Assembly (NCBI GenBank): GCA_035628035.1
Contig: DASPKS010000005.1
Location: 1-27,195, forward strand
Direction of reading: 5' to 3'
From: DASPKS01 sp035628035
GTDB lineage: Bacteria; Bacteroidota; Rhodothermia; Rhodothermales; Rubricoccaceae
DNA length: 27,195 nt
In this document: piece after piece, positions 15,020 to 21,735 of the stretch
How the letters are laid out: every line of letters starts with the position of its first letter
How positions within the stretch are numbered: the stretch's first letter is position 1
The notes under the pieces: generated by a model
Database searches by the model: none
What the model was told of the DNA's origin: nothing
The model's input: the letters and a program-made list of their open reading frames with translations, nothing else
Translations under genes and position numbers: made by a program

Positions 15020-16216
15020 CTACTGGCCGATGCGCGAGAGGGCGCCGTCCTGCTCGGCCATCACGCGCTCGTAGTGCGCCTCGTAGCGCGGGACGATCTT
15101 GTCCAGGTGGAACACCTCCTCAGCGCGGCGGCGGGCCTGCTCGGCCATGTGTGCATGGAGGCCGGGCTCGGTGAGGATCTTCCGCGCGGCGGCCGTCATG
15201 CAGGCCACGTCGCCGAGGGGGCAGAGGAAGCCCGTCTCGCCGGGAATGTTGAGCTCGGGCAGCCCGCCGATGTCGGTCGAGACCACCGGGACACCGCACG
15301 CCATCGCCTCCAGGGCGGCCAGCCCGAATGTCTCGCTGCCCGACGGCATCACGAAGAGGTCGGCGATGGAGAGGATCTCTTCGACGGGCTCCTGCTTGCC
15401 GAGGAAGCGGACCTCGTGGGAGACGCCCAGCTCGCGCGCGAGCATCTCGCACGCCATCCGGTCGGGGCCGTCGCCGACGAGGAGGAGCTTCACGCCGCCG
15501 CACTGCCCGTGCTTGGGGTGGTCCTCCGGCCAGGCCCCCTCGCCGAACAGGTTGGCGAACACGCGCACCACGTCGGTAGCACGCTTGACCTCGCGGAAGT
15601 TCGAGACGTGCACGAGGAGCCGCTCGCCCTCGGGGCCGATCGCCTGCTTGAAGTGGTCCTTCGGCGTGCGCCGGAAACGCGCGGTGTCGATGAAGTTGGG
15701 GATCACCTCGATCTCGCGCTCGACGTCGAAGTGGGCGTAGGTCTCGCGGCGGAGCCAGTCGGAGACGGCGGTCACCCCGTCAGAGGCGTTGATGGCGTGC
15801 TCGACGACAGGCTTGAAGGAGGGGTCCTGCCCGACGAGCGTGATGTCGGTCCCGTGCAGCGTCGTCACGACGGGGACGTGGACGCCCTGGCCGTCGAGGA
15901 TCTCGCGGGCGATGACGGCGCTCGTCGCGTGGGGGATGGCGTAGTGGACGTGGAGGAGGTCGAGCCCCTCGTAGCGGACGACGTCCACCATCTTGCTCGT
16001 GAGCGCCAGCGCGTACGGGGGGTACTCGAAGAGGGGGTACGTGTTGACGCGGACCTCGTGGAAGAACACGTTGCCGGCCACGTGGTCGAGCCGGAGGGGG
16101 AGGTCGTACGCGATGAAGTGGATCTCGTGGCCGCGCGCGGCGAGGGCCTTCCCGAGCTCGGTCGCCACGACCCCGGAGCCGCCGTAGGTCGGGTAGCAGG
16201 TGATGCCGATCTTCAT
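15020..16216 (-). CDS. bshA: N-acetyl-alpha-D-glucosaminyl L-malate synthase
   Basis: The 398-residue GT4-type glycosyltransferase joins UDP-GlcNAc and L-malate, the first step of bacillithiol synthesis. The N-terminus MKIGITCYPTYGGSGVVATELG is diagnostic for BshA, as is HVHYAIPHATSA. The second Rossmann domain carries VSNFREVKR, LLLVGDGPDR, the nucleotide-sugar motif GSETFGLAALEAMACGVPVVSTDIGGLPE and a final helix. The ATG at 16216 is the family start; the longer open frame is a shadow. The partner enzymes BshB and BshC are not in this window. It is followed closely by the kinase-like gene and is divergent from the barrel protein. Confidence 0.95.
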   Translation of the reverse strand: MKIGITCYPTYGGSGVVATELGKALAARGHEIHFIAYDLPLRLDHVAGNVFFHEVRVNTYPLFEYPPYALALTSKMVDVVRYEGLDLLHVHYAIPHATSAVIAREILDGQGVHVPVVTTLHGTDITLVGQDPSFKPVVEHAINASDGVTAVSDWLRRETYAHFDVEREIEVIPNFIDTARFRRTPKDHFKQAIGPEGERLLVHVSNFREVKRATDVVRVFANLFGEGAWPEDHPKHGQCGGVKLLLVGDGPDRMACEMLARELGVSHEVRFLGKQEPVEEILSIADLFVMPSGSETFGLAALEAMACGVPVVSTDIGGLPELNIPGETGFLCPLGDVACMTAAARKILTEPGLHAHMAEQARRRAEEVFHLDKIVPRYEAHYERVMAEQDGALSRIGQ

Positions 16217-16360
16217 GCTTGCCAGCGGGGTGTCGGCGGAAGTGCCCCGGAAACTCCCCGCCCGCGGCGAAGTTGCTGCCCCGCGCGTTGCCTTTCCGGC
16301 CGCTGCGGCGGCTCCCTGCGCGAGCACGTCTCCTGCTGCTTCCATCAGCCTTCCTCTCCG

Positions 16361-16924
16361 ATGCGTCTCCTCCTCGCCGCTCTCCTGCTCGCCCTCGCCC
16401 CGTCGGCCCAGGCCCAGCTCCTCCCGCGCTTCGGCATCACCGGCGGCCTCAACTTCGGCTCGATCTCTGACGCCGCTGCCCTCTCCAGCTCCACCGGCTT
16501 CCACGTGGGCGCCTACACCGAGCTCGGCGCGGGCGCCCTCAGCGTGCGCCCGTCGCTCCTCTACGTCCGCGTGGGGGACGTGGACGCCTCGGGCTTCGGC
16601 GGAGGGGACGAGGAGAGCCTCAACTTCATCGCCGTTCCGGTGGACCTCAAGATGCGGATGGGGACGCCCTTCGTGAAGCCCTACGTCTTGGCTGGGCCGG
16701 AGGCGCGCTTCGTGCAGGGGAGCATCACCGAGCTCAACACGAGCAGCTTCACGTGGGCCGCGAACGTGGGCCTCGGTGCCGAGGTCAGCGCGCTCATCGG
16801 GCCGAACGCGTTCGCCGAGGTGCGGTATGGCTTGGGCCTGAGCGGGATCTTCGACGAGGAAGATGCGGAGGGCGAGAACCCCCGGGTGAACCTTTTCCAG
16901 GTCCGCGTTGGCGTCGGGCTCTGA
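16361..16924 (+). CDS. Outer-membrane beta-barrel protein (PorT/OmpW-like)
   Basis: The 187-residue protein begins with a Sec signal, MRLLLAALLLALAPSAQAQ. The mature part is about eight amphipathic strands with alternating residues and glycine-rich turns: FGITGGLNFGSI, FHVGAYTELGAG, LSVRPSLLYVRVG, FIAVPVDLKMRMG, VKPYVLAGPEARFV, FTWAANVGLGAEV, NAFAEVRYGLGLS, and a last strand NLFQVRVGVGL ending in a C-terminal hydrophobic residue. This is the outer membrane protein beta-barrel domain (OMP_b-brl) common in Bacteroidota. Its specific role is not known. Length and strand number suggest an eight-stranded barrel. The start ATG is 144 bases from the divergent bshA start. Confidence 0.88.
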   Translation: MRLLLAALLLALAPSAQAQLLPRFGITGGLNFGSISDAAALSSSTGFHVGAYTELGAGALSVRPSLLYVRVGDVDASGFGGGDEESLNFIAVPVDLKMRMGTPFVKPYVLAGPEARFVQGSITELNTSSFTWAANVGLGAEVSALIGPNAFAEVRYGLGLSGIFDEEDAEGENPRVNLFQVRVGVGL

Positions 16925-16960
16925 ACAGCCCTAAACAGCTAAGCTCCAAAGAGCTAAATA

Positions 16961-17000
16961 GGGAGGGGCCCGGTAGAATGCCGTCTACCAGGCCCCTCCC
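16961..17000. terminator. Probable bidirectional terminator hairpin
   Basis: GGGAGGGGCC and GGCCCCTCCC form a perfect 10-bp stem. After one C/A mismatch an inner GGTAG/CTACC stem extends it around an 8-base loop. It sits between the convergent barrel and baeRF genes. No good T run follows on either side, so the assignment rests on position and stem strength. Confidence 0.55.
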
Positions 17001-17016
17001 CTAGGTACACACCGGT

Positions 17017-18201
17017 TCAGAACCTGAGCAGCGCGGCGGCGGGGCCGTGCGCGTCGAGGGCCTCCTTGGCGGCCTCCGACCGGACGAGCTCCAGCGTGGC
17101 GCCCTGCGCGAGCGCCCGCTCCAGCATCGCCTCGAAGAGGTCGGCCTCGGGCTCGATGCGCCCGCCGGTGGCGGGGTACGTCCCGTTCGTGCTCGTGGTG
17201 AGCATGCCCGAGACGGAGTCGATGCCGCCCGGCACGCGGAGGTCGTCGTTGACGACGAGCGTCATTACGCGCTGCTGGTTCAGCATCTCGAGGGTCGCGT
17301 CGAGCCCGGCGACGGCCCGCGAGGTGAGCAGCTCGCGCACGCGGCCGATGGTCTCCATCTCCTCCCGCTCCTCGATCTCGCGCTGGACGGGCTCGGCCGC
17401 CACCGCCACCTCCGCCGCAGAGGCGCGGACGTCGCAGGCGAAGGGGTTCGCCTTCTGGCGCGTGCCCTGGCCGAGGGCGTCGAGGAACGTGGCCTCCATG
17501 TCGGGCGGGACGGCGTAGAGCACGTGGCGTACGCCGAGGGTATCGGCGATGAGGTCGAGCGCATGGGCGCTCCGCTGGGCCATCTGGCGGCGGTGCTCGT
17601 CGCGGATGTCCCGCCGCTGGTCCTTCGAGGTGTAGTCCGTCACGTCCACGTCTTCGCCGAGGAGGGCGAACACCTCCTCGACAAGCCCGATCTGGGAGAA
17701 GAAGAACCGGCTGTGGTGGAGGGAGACGAGCGCGAGGGCGAACCGGTCGTGCTCGTCGCGCACGCGGGCGAGCGGGCGGACGTACGGCGTCCGGTTGAGG
17801 TAGACCTCGTCGGCGACCTCGGTAGGCACGCCGAGCTGGCGGAACAGCCCGATCCCCTCGCACGCGAAGAAGGCCACGCCGCGGCCGGTGCGCGGGAGCC
17901 CCCCGCGCAGGGCCTCCTCGATGCGCTCGAGGTCTCGGCTCACGGCCTGCTTGTGTGTGCGGGCGCGGGGGCCGGCGAGGGCCTTGTCGCGGAGGTTCTT
18001 GAGGGCGGCATGCCAGGCGTCGTTCGTGCGGGCCTCCGGCGTGAGGGCGAGGTAGAGGCTGAGGACAGGAGCGTCGTCGGAGGCGAGGGCGTTGAGGTCC
18101 TGGAGGTGCTCGGGGGAGAGGAAGTGGAAGCCGGGGGTGTTCGTGCGGGTGCGGAGCTCGGCGAGGAGGGCGTCGCGTTCCTGGGGAGAGAGGGCGCTCA
18201 T
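17017..18201 (-). CDS. Bacterial eRF1-like (baeRF) family protein
   Basis: The 394-residue cytoplasmic protein shows the three-part plan of baeRF proteins. The N-terminal strand is VLSLYLALTPEAR (46-58). The middle release-factor-like domain begins near RFALALVSLHHSRFFFSQIG (153-172). The C-terminal L7Ae-like domain includes RVMTLVVNDDLRVPGG (311-326), ELVRSEA and the end HGPAAALLRF. Related proteins (eRF1, Vms1/ANKZF1, acVLRF1) hydrolyse peptidyl-tRNA in termination or ribosome rescue. No GGQ is present. The C domain keeps the glycine spacing of a zinc ribbon (SVSG...YPATGG, ~329-347), but every cysteine is replaced. Its activity is unknown; a rescue role is inference. It is monocistronic, with convergent and same-strand neighbours at a distance. 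Confidence 0.68.
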   Translation of the reverse strand: MSALSPQERDALLAELRTRTNTPGFHFLSPEHLQDLNALASDDAPVLSLYLALTPEARTNDAWHAALKNLRDKALAGPRARTHKQAVSRDLERIEEALRGGLPRTGRGVAFFACEGIGLFRQLGVPTEVADEVYLNRTPYVRPLARVRDEHDRFALALVSLHHSRFFFSQIGLVEEVFALLGEDVDVTDYTSKDQRRDIRDEHRRQMAQRSAHALDLIADTLGVRHVLYAVPPDMEATFLDALGQGTRQKANPFACDVRASAAEVAVAAEPVQREIEEREEMETIGRVRELLTSRAVAGLDATLEMLNQQRVMTLVVNDDLRVPGGIDSVSGMLTTSTNGTYPATGGRIEPEADLFEAMLERALAQGATLELVRSEAAKEALDAHGPAAALLRF

Positions 18202-18310
18202 ACGGAATCGATCAGAAGGGGGTAGAGAGGAGCGGAAGGGCCTCGGGCGGGCCCGTGGGCACCGCCCGCTTCCTTTCCAATGACCGACCCCGCGTGAGGA
18301 TCCGCCCCGC

Positions 18311-19315
18311 TCATTCCGCCAGCGTGACGACGATGGGGAAGTGGTCGCTGACGGCGTTCGGGTCGTGGCTGTGCACGTAGTGCACCTCCCGGAGGCGCCC
18401 GAACAGCGCGGGGGAGAGGAGGACGTGGTCGATGGCGCTCAGCTCGCCCGCGTCCACGTCGCCGTCGTCGTTGCGGTCGTAGAAGTTGGTGAAGCGGCGC
18501 CGCTGGGGCACCTCCGCCATCACGTTGCGGAGGTCGTCGCCGGGGCCTTCGCCGGCCTGCTTGATGGTCGCGAGCACGTTCGTGATGGGCCGCGAGCCGG
18601 CGAGGTCGGGCGTCGCCTCGTCGAAGTCGTTGAAGTCGCCGAGGACGACGACGGCACGGCCGGCGGCCGTCTCCTGCGCGATGAGGCGGCGGATCACCTC
18701 GGCCTGCGCCTCGCGGCGCGGCTTCCGCTCCACGTTGTCGGGCTGCGCGAGGAAGTGGACGCCGATGAGCGTCGTTGGCACGCCGCCGAGGGTGAGCCGC
18801 GCGAAGAGGTTCTTGCTCACGCCGTACGTCTCCTCGGTACCGGGGAGCTGGACGCGCTCGTCGGTGCGGCCGACGGTGTCGACGGGGACCCGGCTGAGGA
18901 GGCCCACGTCCTGCCCGGTGAACCGGTCGGCGCCATCCACGAGGTAGGGGGTGTATCCGAGGTCGGCCAGCGACTCCCGAATCATGCTCTCCAGCACGCC
19001 GAGGTGCTCGGTCTCGGGGATCACCACCACGTCGGCATCGAGCGTCCGGATCGTGCGGGCGACGGCGTCGCGGTGGGCGCGGGCGGCGACGGAGTCGCCC
19101 TTCCAGGGGAAGCTGGCCTCGCCCTCGTCGCCTACGCCGTCGAAGAGGAACTCCGCGTTGAACGCAGCCACGCGCACGCCCTCCATCCGAAACGTCGGCG
19201 GCGGCTCGACGGTGAACGTGAGCGGCGCGTCGTCGGCCGGGGCCGGGGCGACCGGCGGAGCCGGTCCGGCGCAGCCGAGGGCGCCAATGAGCAGCGCGAG
19301 GGGAAGGAGGCGCAT
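18311..19315 (-). CDS. Endonuclease/exonuclease/phosphatase family lipoprotein with an EF-hand loop
   Basis: The 334-residue protein has a lipoprotein signal with Cys15 (IGALGC). The EEP fold is shown by AFNAEFLFDG (Asn53), VVVIPETEH (Glu101), VVVLGDFND (Asp227, Asn229), AIDHVLLS (Asp296, His297) and the final VSDHFPIVV (Asp324, His325). These are the metal and catalytic positions of DNase I-like hydrolases. An insert at 280-291, DRNDDGDVDAGE, fits the 12-residue EF-hand calcium loop perfectly. As an envelope lipoprotein it probably acts on extracellular DNA or on phosphoesters; the substrate is not known. The neighbouring upstream gene has its own terminator, so this gene is likely transcribed separately. 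Confidence 0.88.
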   Translation of the reverse strand: MRLLPLALLIGALGCAGPAPPVAPAPADDAPLTFTVEPPPTFRMEGVRVAAFNAEFLFDGVGDEGEASFPWKGDSVAARAHRDAVARTIRTLDADVVVIPETEHLGVLESMIRESLADLGYTPYLVDGADRFTGQDVGLLSRVPVDTVGRTDERVQLPGTEETYGVSKNLFARLTLGGVPTTLIGVHFLAQPDNVERKPRREAQAEVIRRLIAQETAAGRAVVVLGDFNDFDEATPDLAGSRPITNVLATIKQAGEGPGDDLRNVMAEVPQRRRFTNFYDRNDDGDVDAGELSAIDHVLLSPALFGRLREVHYVHSHDPNAVSDHFPIVVTLAE

Positions 19316-19369
19316 AGGAGAAGCAGCGGGGTCGCGGGAAGGTGTGCTCGGCGAAGGGAGACCGGCGGT

Positions 19370-19410
19370 AAAAAAATGGAGAGGGCGCGCCCGGCCGGGG
19401 GCGCGCCCTC
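19370..19410 (-). terminator. Rho-independent terminator of the SleB-type gene
   Basis: GAGGGCGCGCCC (19381-19392) and GGGCGCGCCCTC (19399-19410) form a perfect 12-bp stem. On the minus strand it is followed by CCA and seven T (19376-19370). It lies 55 bases after the hydrolase stop. Confidence 0.85.
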
Positions 19411-19465
19411 TTCTCTCGGCGGCGACGGCTTACGGGCCGTCACGAGATACTCGGTGCCTGAAGGG

Positions 19466-20059
19466 TCAGGCGATGTTCGCGTAGAAGCGGAAGCGGCGGG
19501 GGTCGATGGAGTAGCGGGTCTGGCGGACGGGCTGGCGGCCGCGCGCCCAGTTGGGCTGCCCGCCCCCCCGCATGGACTGCTCGCTGTAGAAGTGGCGGGT
19601 GGTCTGCGCGAAGGGCCGCTCACTGGCGGGAGCGTGATAGACGCGGTGGGCGATCTCGAGCGCGCGCGCCCACCCGAGCGACTGCGACTGCGGCGTCAGG
19701 CTCATGTAGCGGCGGCGCGTACGCGTGCCGGGGTTGAACGCGCTGAACTGGTAGGCGTCGAGCACCACGTCCTCGTACGTGTGCCGGCCGCGGTAGCCCG
19801 TCTCAACGCGGTTGCGGATGACCCACGCCACGAGCTCCTGCTCTTGGGGCCGCTTCGTCTCGGAGTACGCGCAGCGGGCCAGCCAGAGCACATCCTCGGA
19901 GATGTTGTCGAGGGAGAACGTAGAAGCAGGCGAAACCGGGACGGCCATGATCAGGCTCGGCTTCGGCGGCGCCTCCGGCGTGCGGAAGGCGGTGAAGAGT
20001 CCGAGCGAGAGCAGCAGCGCGGCGATCCCCGTCACCGCTGGCGTCCTGGCATTGCGCAT
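19466..20059 (-). CDS. SleB-like cell wall hydrolase (Hydrolase_2 domain)
   Basis: The 197-residue protein has an N-terminal hydrophobic segment (residues ~9-25, TGIAALLLSLGLFTAF) that is either a signal or a membrane anchor. From ~54 the catalytic domain reads DVLWLARCAYSETKRPQEQELVAWVIRNRVETGYRG, with the conserved glutamate of the SleB/CwlJ family in YSE, then TYEDVVLDAYQFSAFNPG. A C-terminal tail (~150-197) has HFYSEQSM and several Arg/Tyr residues. The family consists of lytic transglycosylases of peptidoglycan; in non-sporulating bacteria they remodel the wall. The start ATG at 20059 is preceded by AGTAGGAC, a weak ribosome site. The gene is alone on its transcript. Confidence 0.88.
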   Translation of the reverse strand: MRNARTPAVTGIAALLLSLGLFTAFRTPEAPPKPSLIMAVPVSPASTFSLDNISEDVLWLARCAYSETKRPQEQELVAWVIRNRVETGYRGRHTYEDVVLDAYQFSAFNPGTRTRRRYMSLTPQSQSLGWARALEIAHRVYHAPASERPFAQTTRHFYSEQSMRGGGQPNWARGRQPVRQTRYSIDPRRFRFYANIA

Positions 20060-20458
20060 GTGTCCTACTCCGTTTTAGGTGGTGCCACTACGGGCGATTC
20101 AATGATGCCGGCGTTAGAGCCAATACGTTGCCAAAGGGGTAGGCGACGCCGTTTTATGAAGGTGGAGAGTCCGTGAACGGCCCCTGTTCGGTGGGGTGAT
20201 CGGTCTCAAGAGCGAGACAGAAACCGCCCCGAAATGGGACGTCTGAGCCGTTCTCATCGGCCGCGTGGGAAGGATAGGCACCGGTCCGTGGAGGCCGTGT
20301 GGAGGGTACGGAAAGGATCGGTGGAGGGGGCGAAACGCCCCGGCGGCGACTGGGGAGGTGTGCATCCGACAGCCCGTGTGCGAACGATCTTGCACACCGG
20401 TGTCGCATGCCTCCGACACCGCCTGTCAACTTTGTCCTACACGCTTCGGATCCCCGCC
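20060..20458. promoter_or_regulatory. Long divergent intergenic region with clustered GGTGT/ACACC half-sites
   Basis: No protein gene is supported in these 400 bases; open frames here run only as upstream shadows of pdxB. Between 20357 and 20420 several related half-sites occur: GGTGTGCA (20357-20364) paired as an inverted repeat with TGCACACC (20391-20398), the palindrome ACACCGGTGT (20394-20403), and GGTGTCG (20399-20405) paired with CGACACC (20414-20420). The last lies 38 bases before the pdxB GTG. This looks like an operator for a dimeric regulator. A GGGGCG-AAA-CGCCCC hairpin (20327-20341) lies further upstream. The regulator is unknown. Confidence 0.4.
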
Positions 20459-21652
20459 GTGACCCCCCTCCGGATCCTCGCTGACGCCGATATCCCCTTC
20501 GCAAACGCGGCGTTTGGGCGCTACGGCGAGGTCCGGCTCCTGCCGGGCCACGCCTTCACGCCAGAAGCCGCCGGCGAGGCCGACGTGCTCCTCGTCCGCA
20601 GCGTCACACGCGTAGACGTGGCCCTCCTCGCAAACAGCCGCGTGCGGTTCGTAGGCACCGCCACAGCCGGGCTTGACCACGTGGACACGGCTTACCTGGC
20701 CGCGCAAGGGATCGCGTTCGCGGACGCGCCCGGATCGAACGCCGACTCCGTCGTGGAGTACGTCCTTGCCGCGCTCCTCGCGGTAGCCGCCAATCAGGAA
20801 GTGGGCTTGCGAGGACGCACAATCGGCATCGTCGGGTGCGGGCAGGTGGGGGGGCGGCTGGCTGCGCGAGCGTCGGCGCTCGGCCTGCGCGTGCTCTGCT
20901 GCGACCCCCCGCTGGCCGAGGCCGCCGAGGCACGCGGGGAAGTGCACGCCTACGTGTCGTTCGCCGCGGTGCTGGCGGAGGCCGACGTCGTCACGCTCCA
21001 CACCCCGCTGACGCGCCCTGGCACCACGCGGCACCCGACGGCGCACCTGATGAACACCGAGACCCTCTCCGCGATGAAGCCGGGCGCCTGGCTCTTCAAC
21101 GCCTCGCGCGGCGGGGTTGTGGACACCAACGCGCTCAAGGCGTCGCTGGACCGCCTGGGTCCCGTCGTCCTCGACGTGTGGGAGGGGGAGCCCCTCGTGG
21201 ACGTGCCACTCGCGCGGTCCGTTGCCCTCGCGACGCCCCACATCGCGGGCTATGCCTACGACGCGAAGGTGGAGGGCACGCGGATGCTGGAAGCCGCCTT
21301 CCGTAGGTGGTGGGCGGAGCAGGGCTACCCACCGCCCCCCCCCTGGGTACCCACCCTTGGAGAAGGGATGGGCCTTGAGGTCCCCCCATCACCGAAGGAG
21401 CAAACCCCGGAGGCAGAGGCTCGCTGGCTCGACACGCTCGTCCGCCGCGCCTACGACGTGCGCGCCGACGACGCCCGCTTCCGTGCTACCCTCGGCGGGG
21501 CCGCCGAAAACCGCGCCGCCGCCTTTCGCCGCCTCCGCGCCGAGTACCCCGTGCGGCGCGCCTTTGCCCGCCATGTCGTAGACGGAGCGGCGGTGCCGCC
21601 TTCCCTGCGAGCACCTACGTTCGACGGATTGGGTTTCAGCCGCCGTCCCTGA
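20459..21652 (+). CDS. pdxB: Erythronate-4-phosphate dehydrogenase
   Basis: The 397-residue enzyme oxidises 4-phospho-erythronate in the DXP-dependent pathway to pyridoxal phosphate. Motifs: ILADADIPFANAAFGRYGEV at the start (family N-terminus), LLVRSVTRV, VGTATAGLDHVD, the NAD-binding GIVGCGQVGGRLAARASALG, FNASRGGVVD, LDVWEGEP and ATPHIAGYAYDAKVEGT with the catalytic His. A C-terminal extension after ~300 corresponds to the dimerisation domain specific to PdxB. The GTG at 20459 is chosen because the family sequence begins right there; 75 upstream codons in frame show no similarity. The region between ~320 and 350 has a proline-rich spacer (PPPPPWVPTLGEG). It is the first gene of a plus-strand run. 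Confidence 0.93.
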   Translation: MTPLRILADADIPFANAAFGRYGEVRLLPGHAFTPEAAGEADVLLVRSVTRVDVALLANSRVRFVGTATAGLDHVDTAYLAAQGIAFADAPGSNADSVVEYVLAALLAVAANQEVGLRGRTIGIVGCGQVGGRLAARASALGLRVLCCDPPLAEAAEARGEVHAYVSFAAVLAEADVVTLHTPLTRPGTTRHPTAHLMNTETLSAMKPGAWLFNASRGGVVDTNALKASLDRLGPVVLDVWEGEPLVDVPLARSVALATPHIAGYAYDAKVEGTRMLEAAFRRWWAEQGYPPPPPWVPTLGEGMGLEVPPSPKEQTPEAEARWLDTLVRRAYDVRADDARFRATLGGAAENRAAAFRRLRAEYPVRRAFARHVVDGAAVPPSLRAPTFDGLGFSRRP

Positions 21653-21735
21653 GCGGCTCGGGTTGGGTAACATCCCGCCCGCCCCTCTCTTCGCCCGTCC
21701 ACCCGCTGAACGCTCCCCTTCGGGGATCTGACGAT

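Noticed and set aside
14327..16924. An 865-codon plus-strand frame across the kinase-like gene, bshA and the barrel
   Set aside because: It is antisense to two well-supported genes and low in complexity (Val/Glu/Asp/Arg); only the last 187 codons (barrel) are real.
18341..20176. A 611-codon plus-strand frame opposite the EEP lipoprotein and SleB genes
   Set aside because: It is antisense to two recognisable proteins and has the composition of a GC-rich shadow.
20154..20458. RNase P-like ACAGAAACCGCC near 20217 in the pdxB gap
   Set aside because: Only this short string matches; the other conserved regions are absent.
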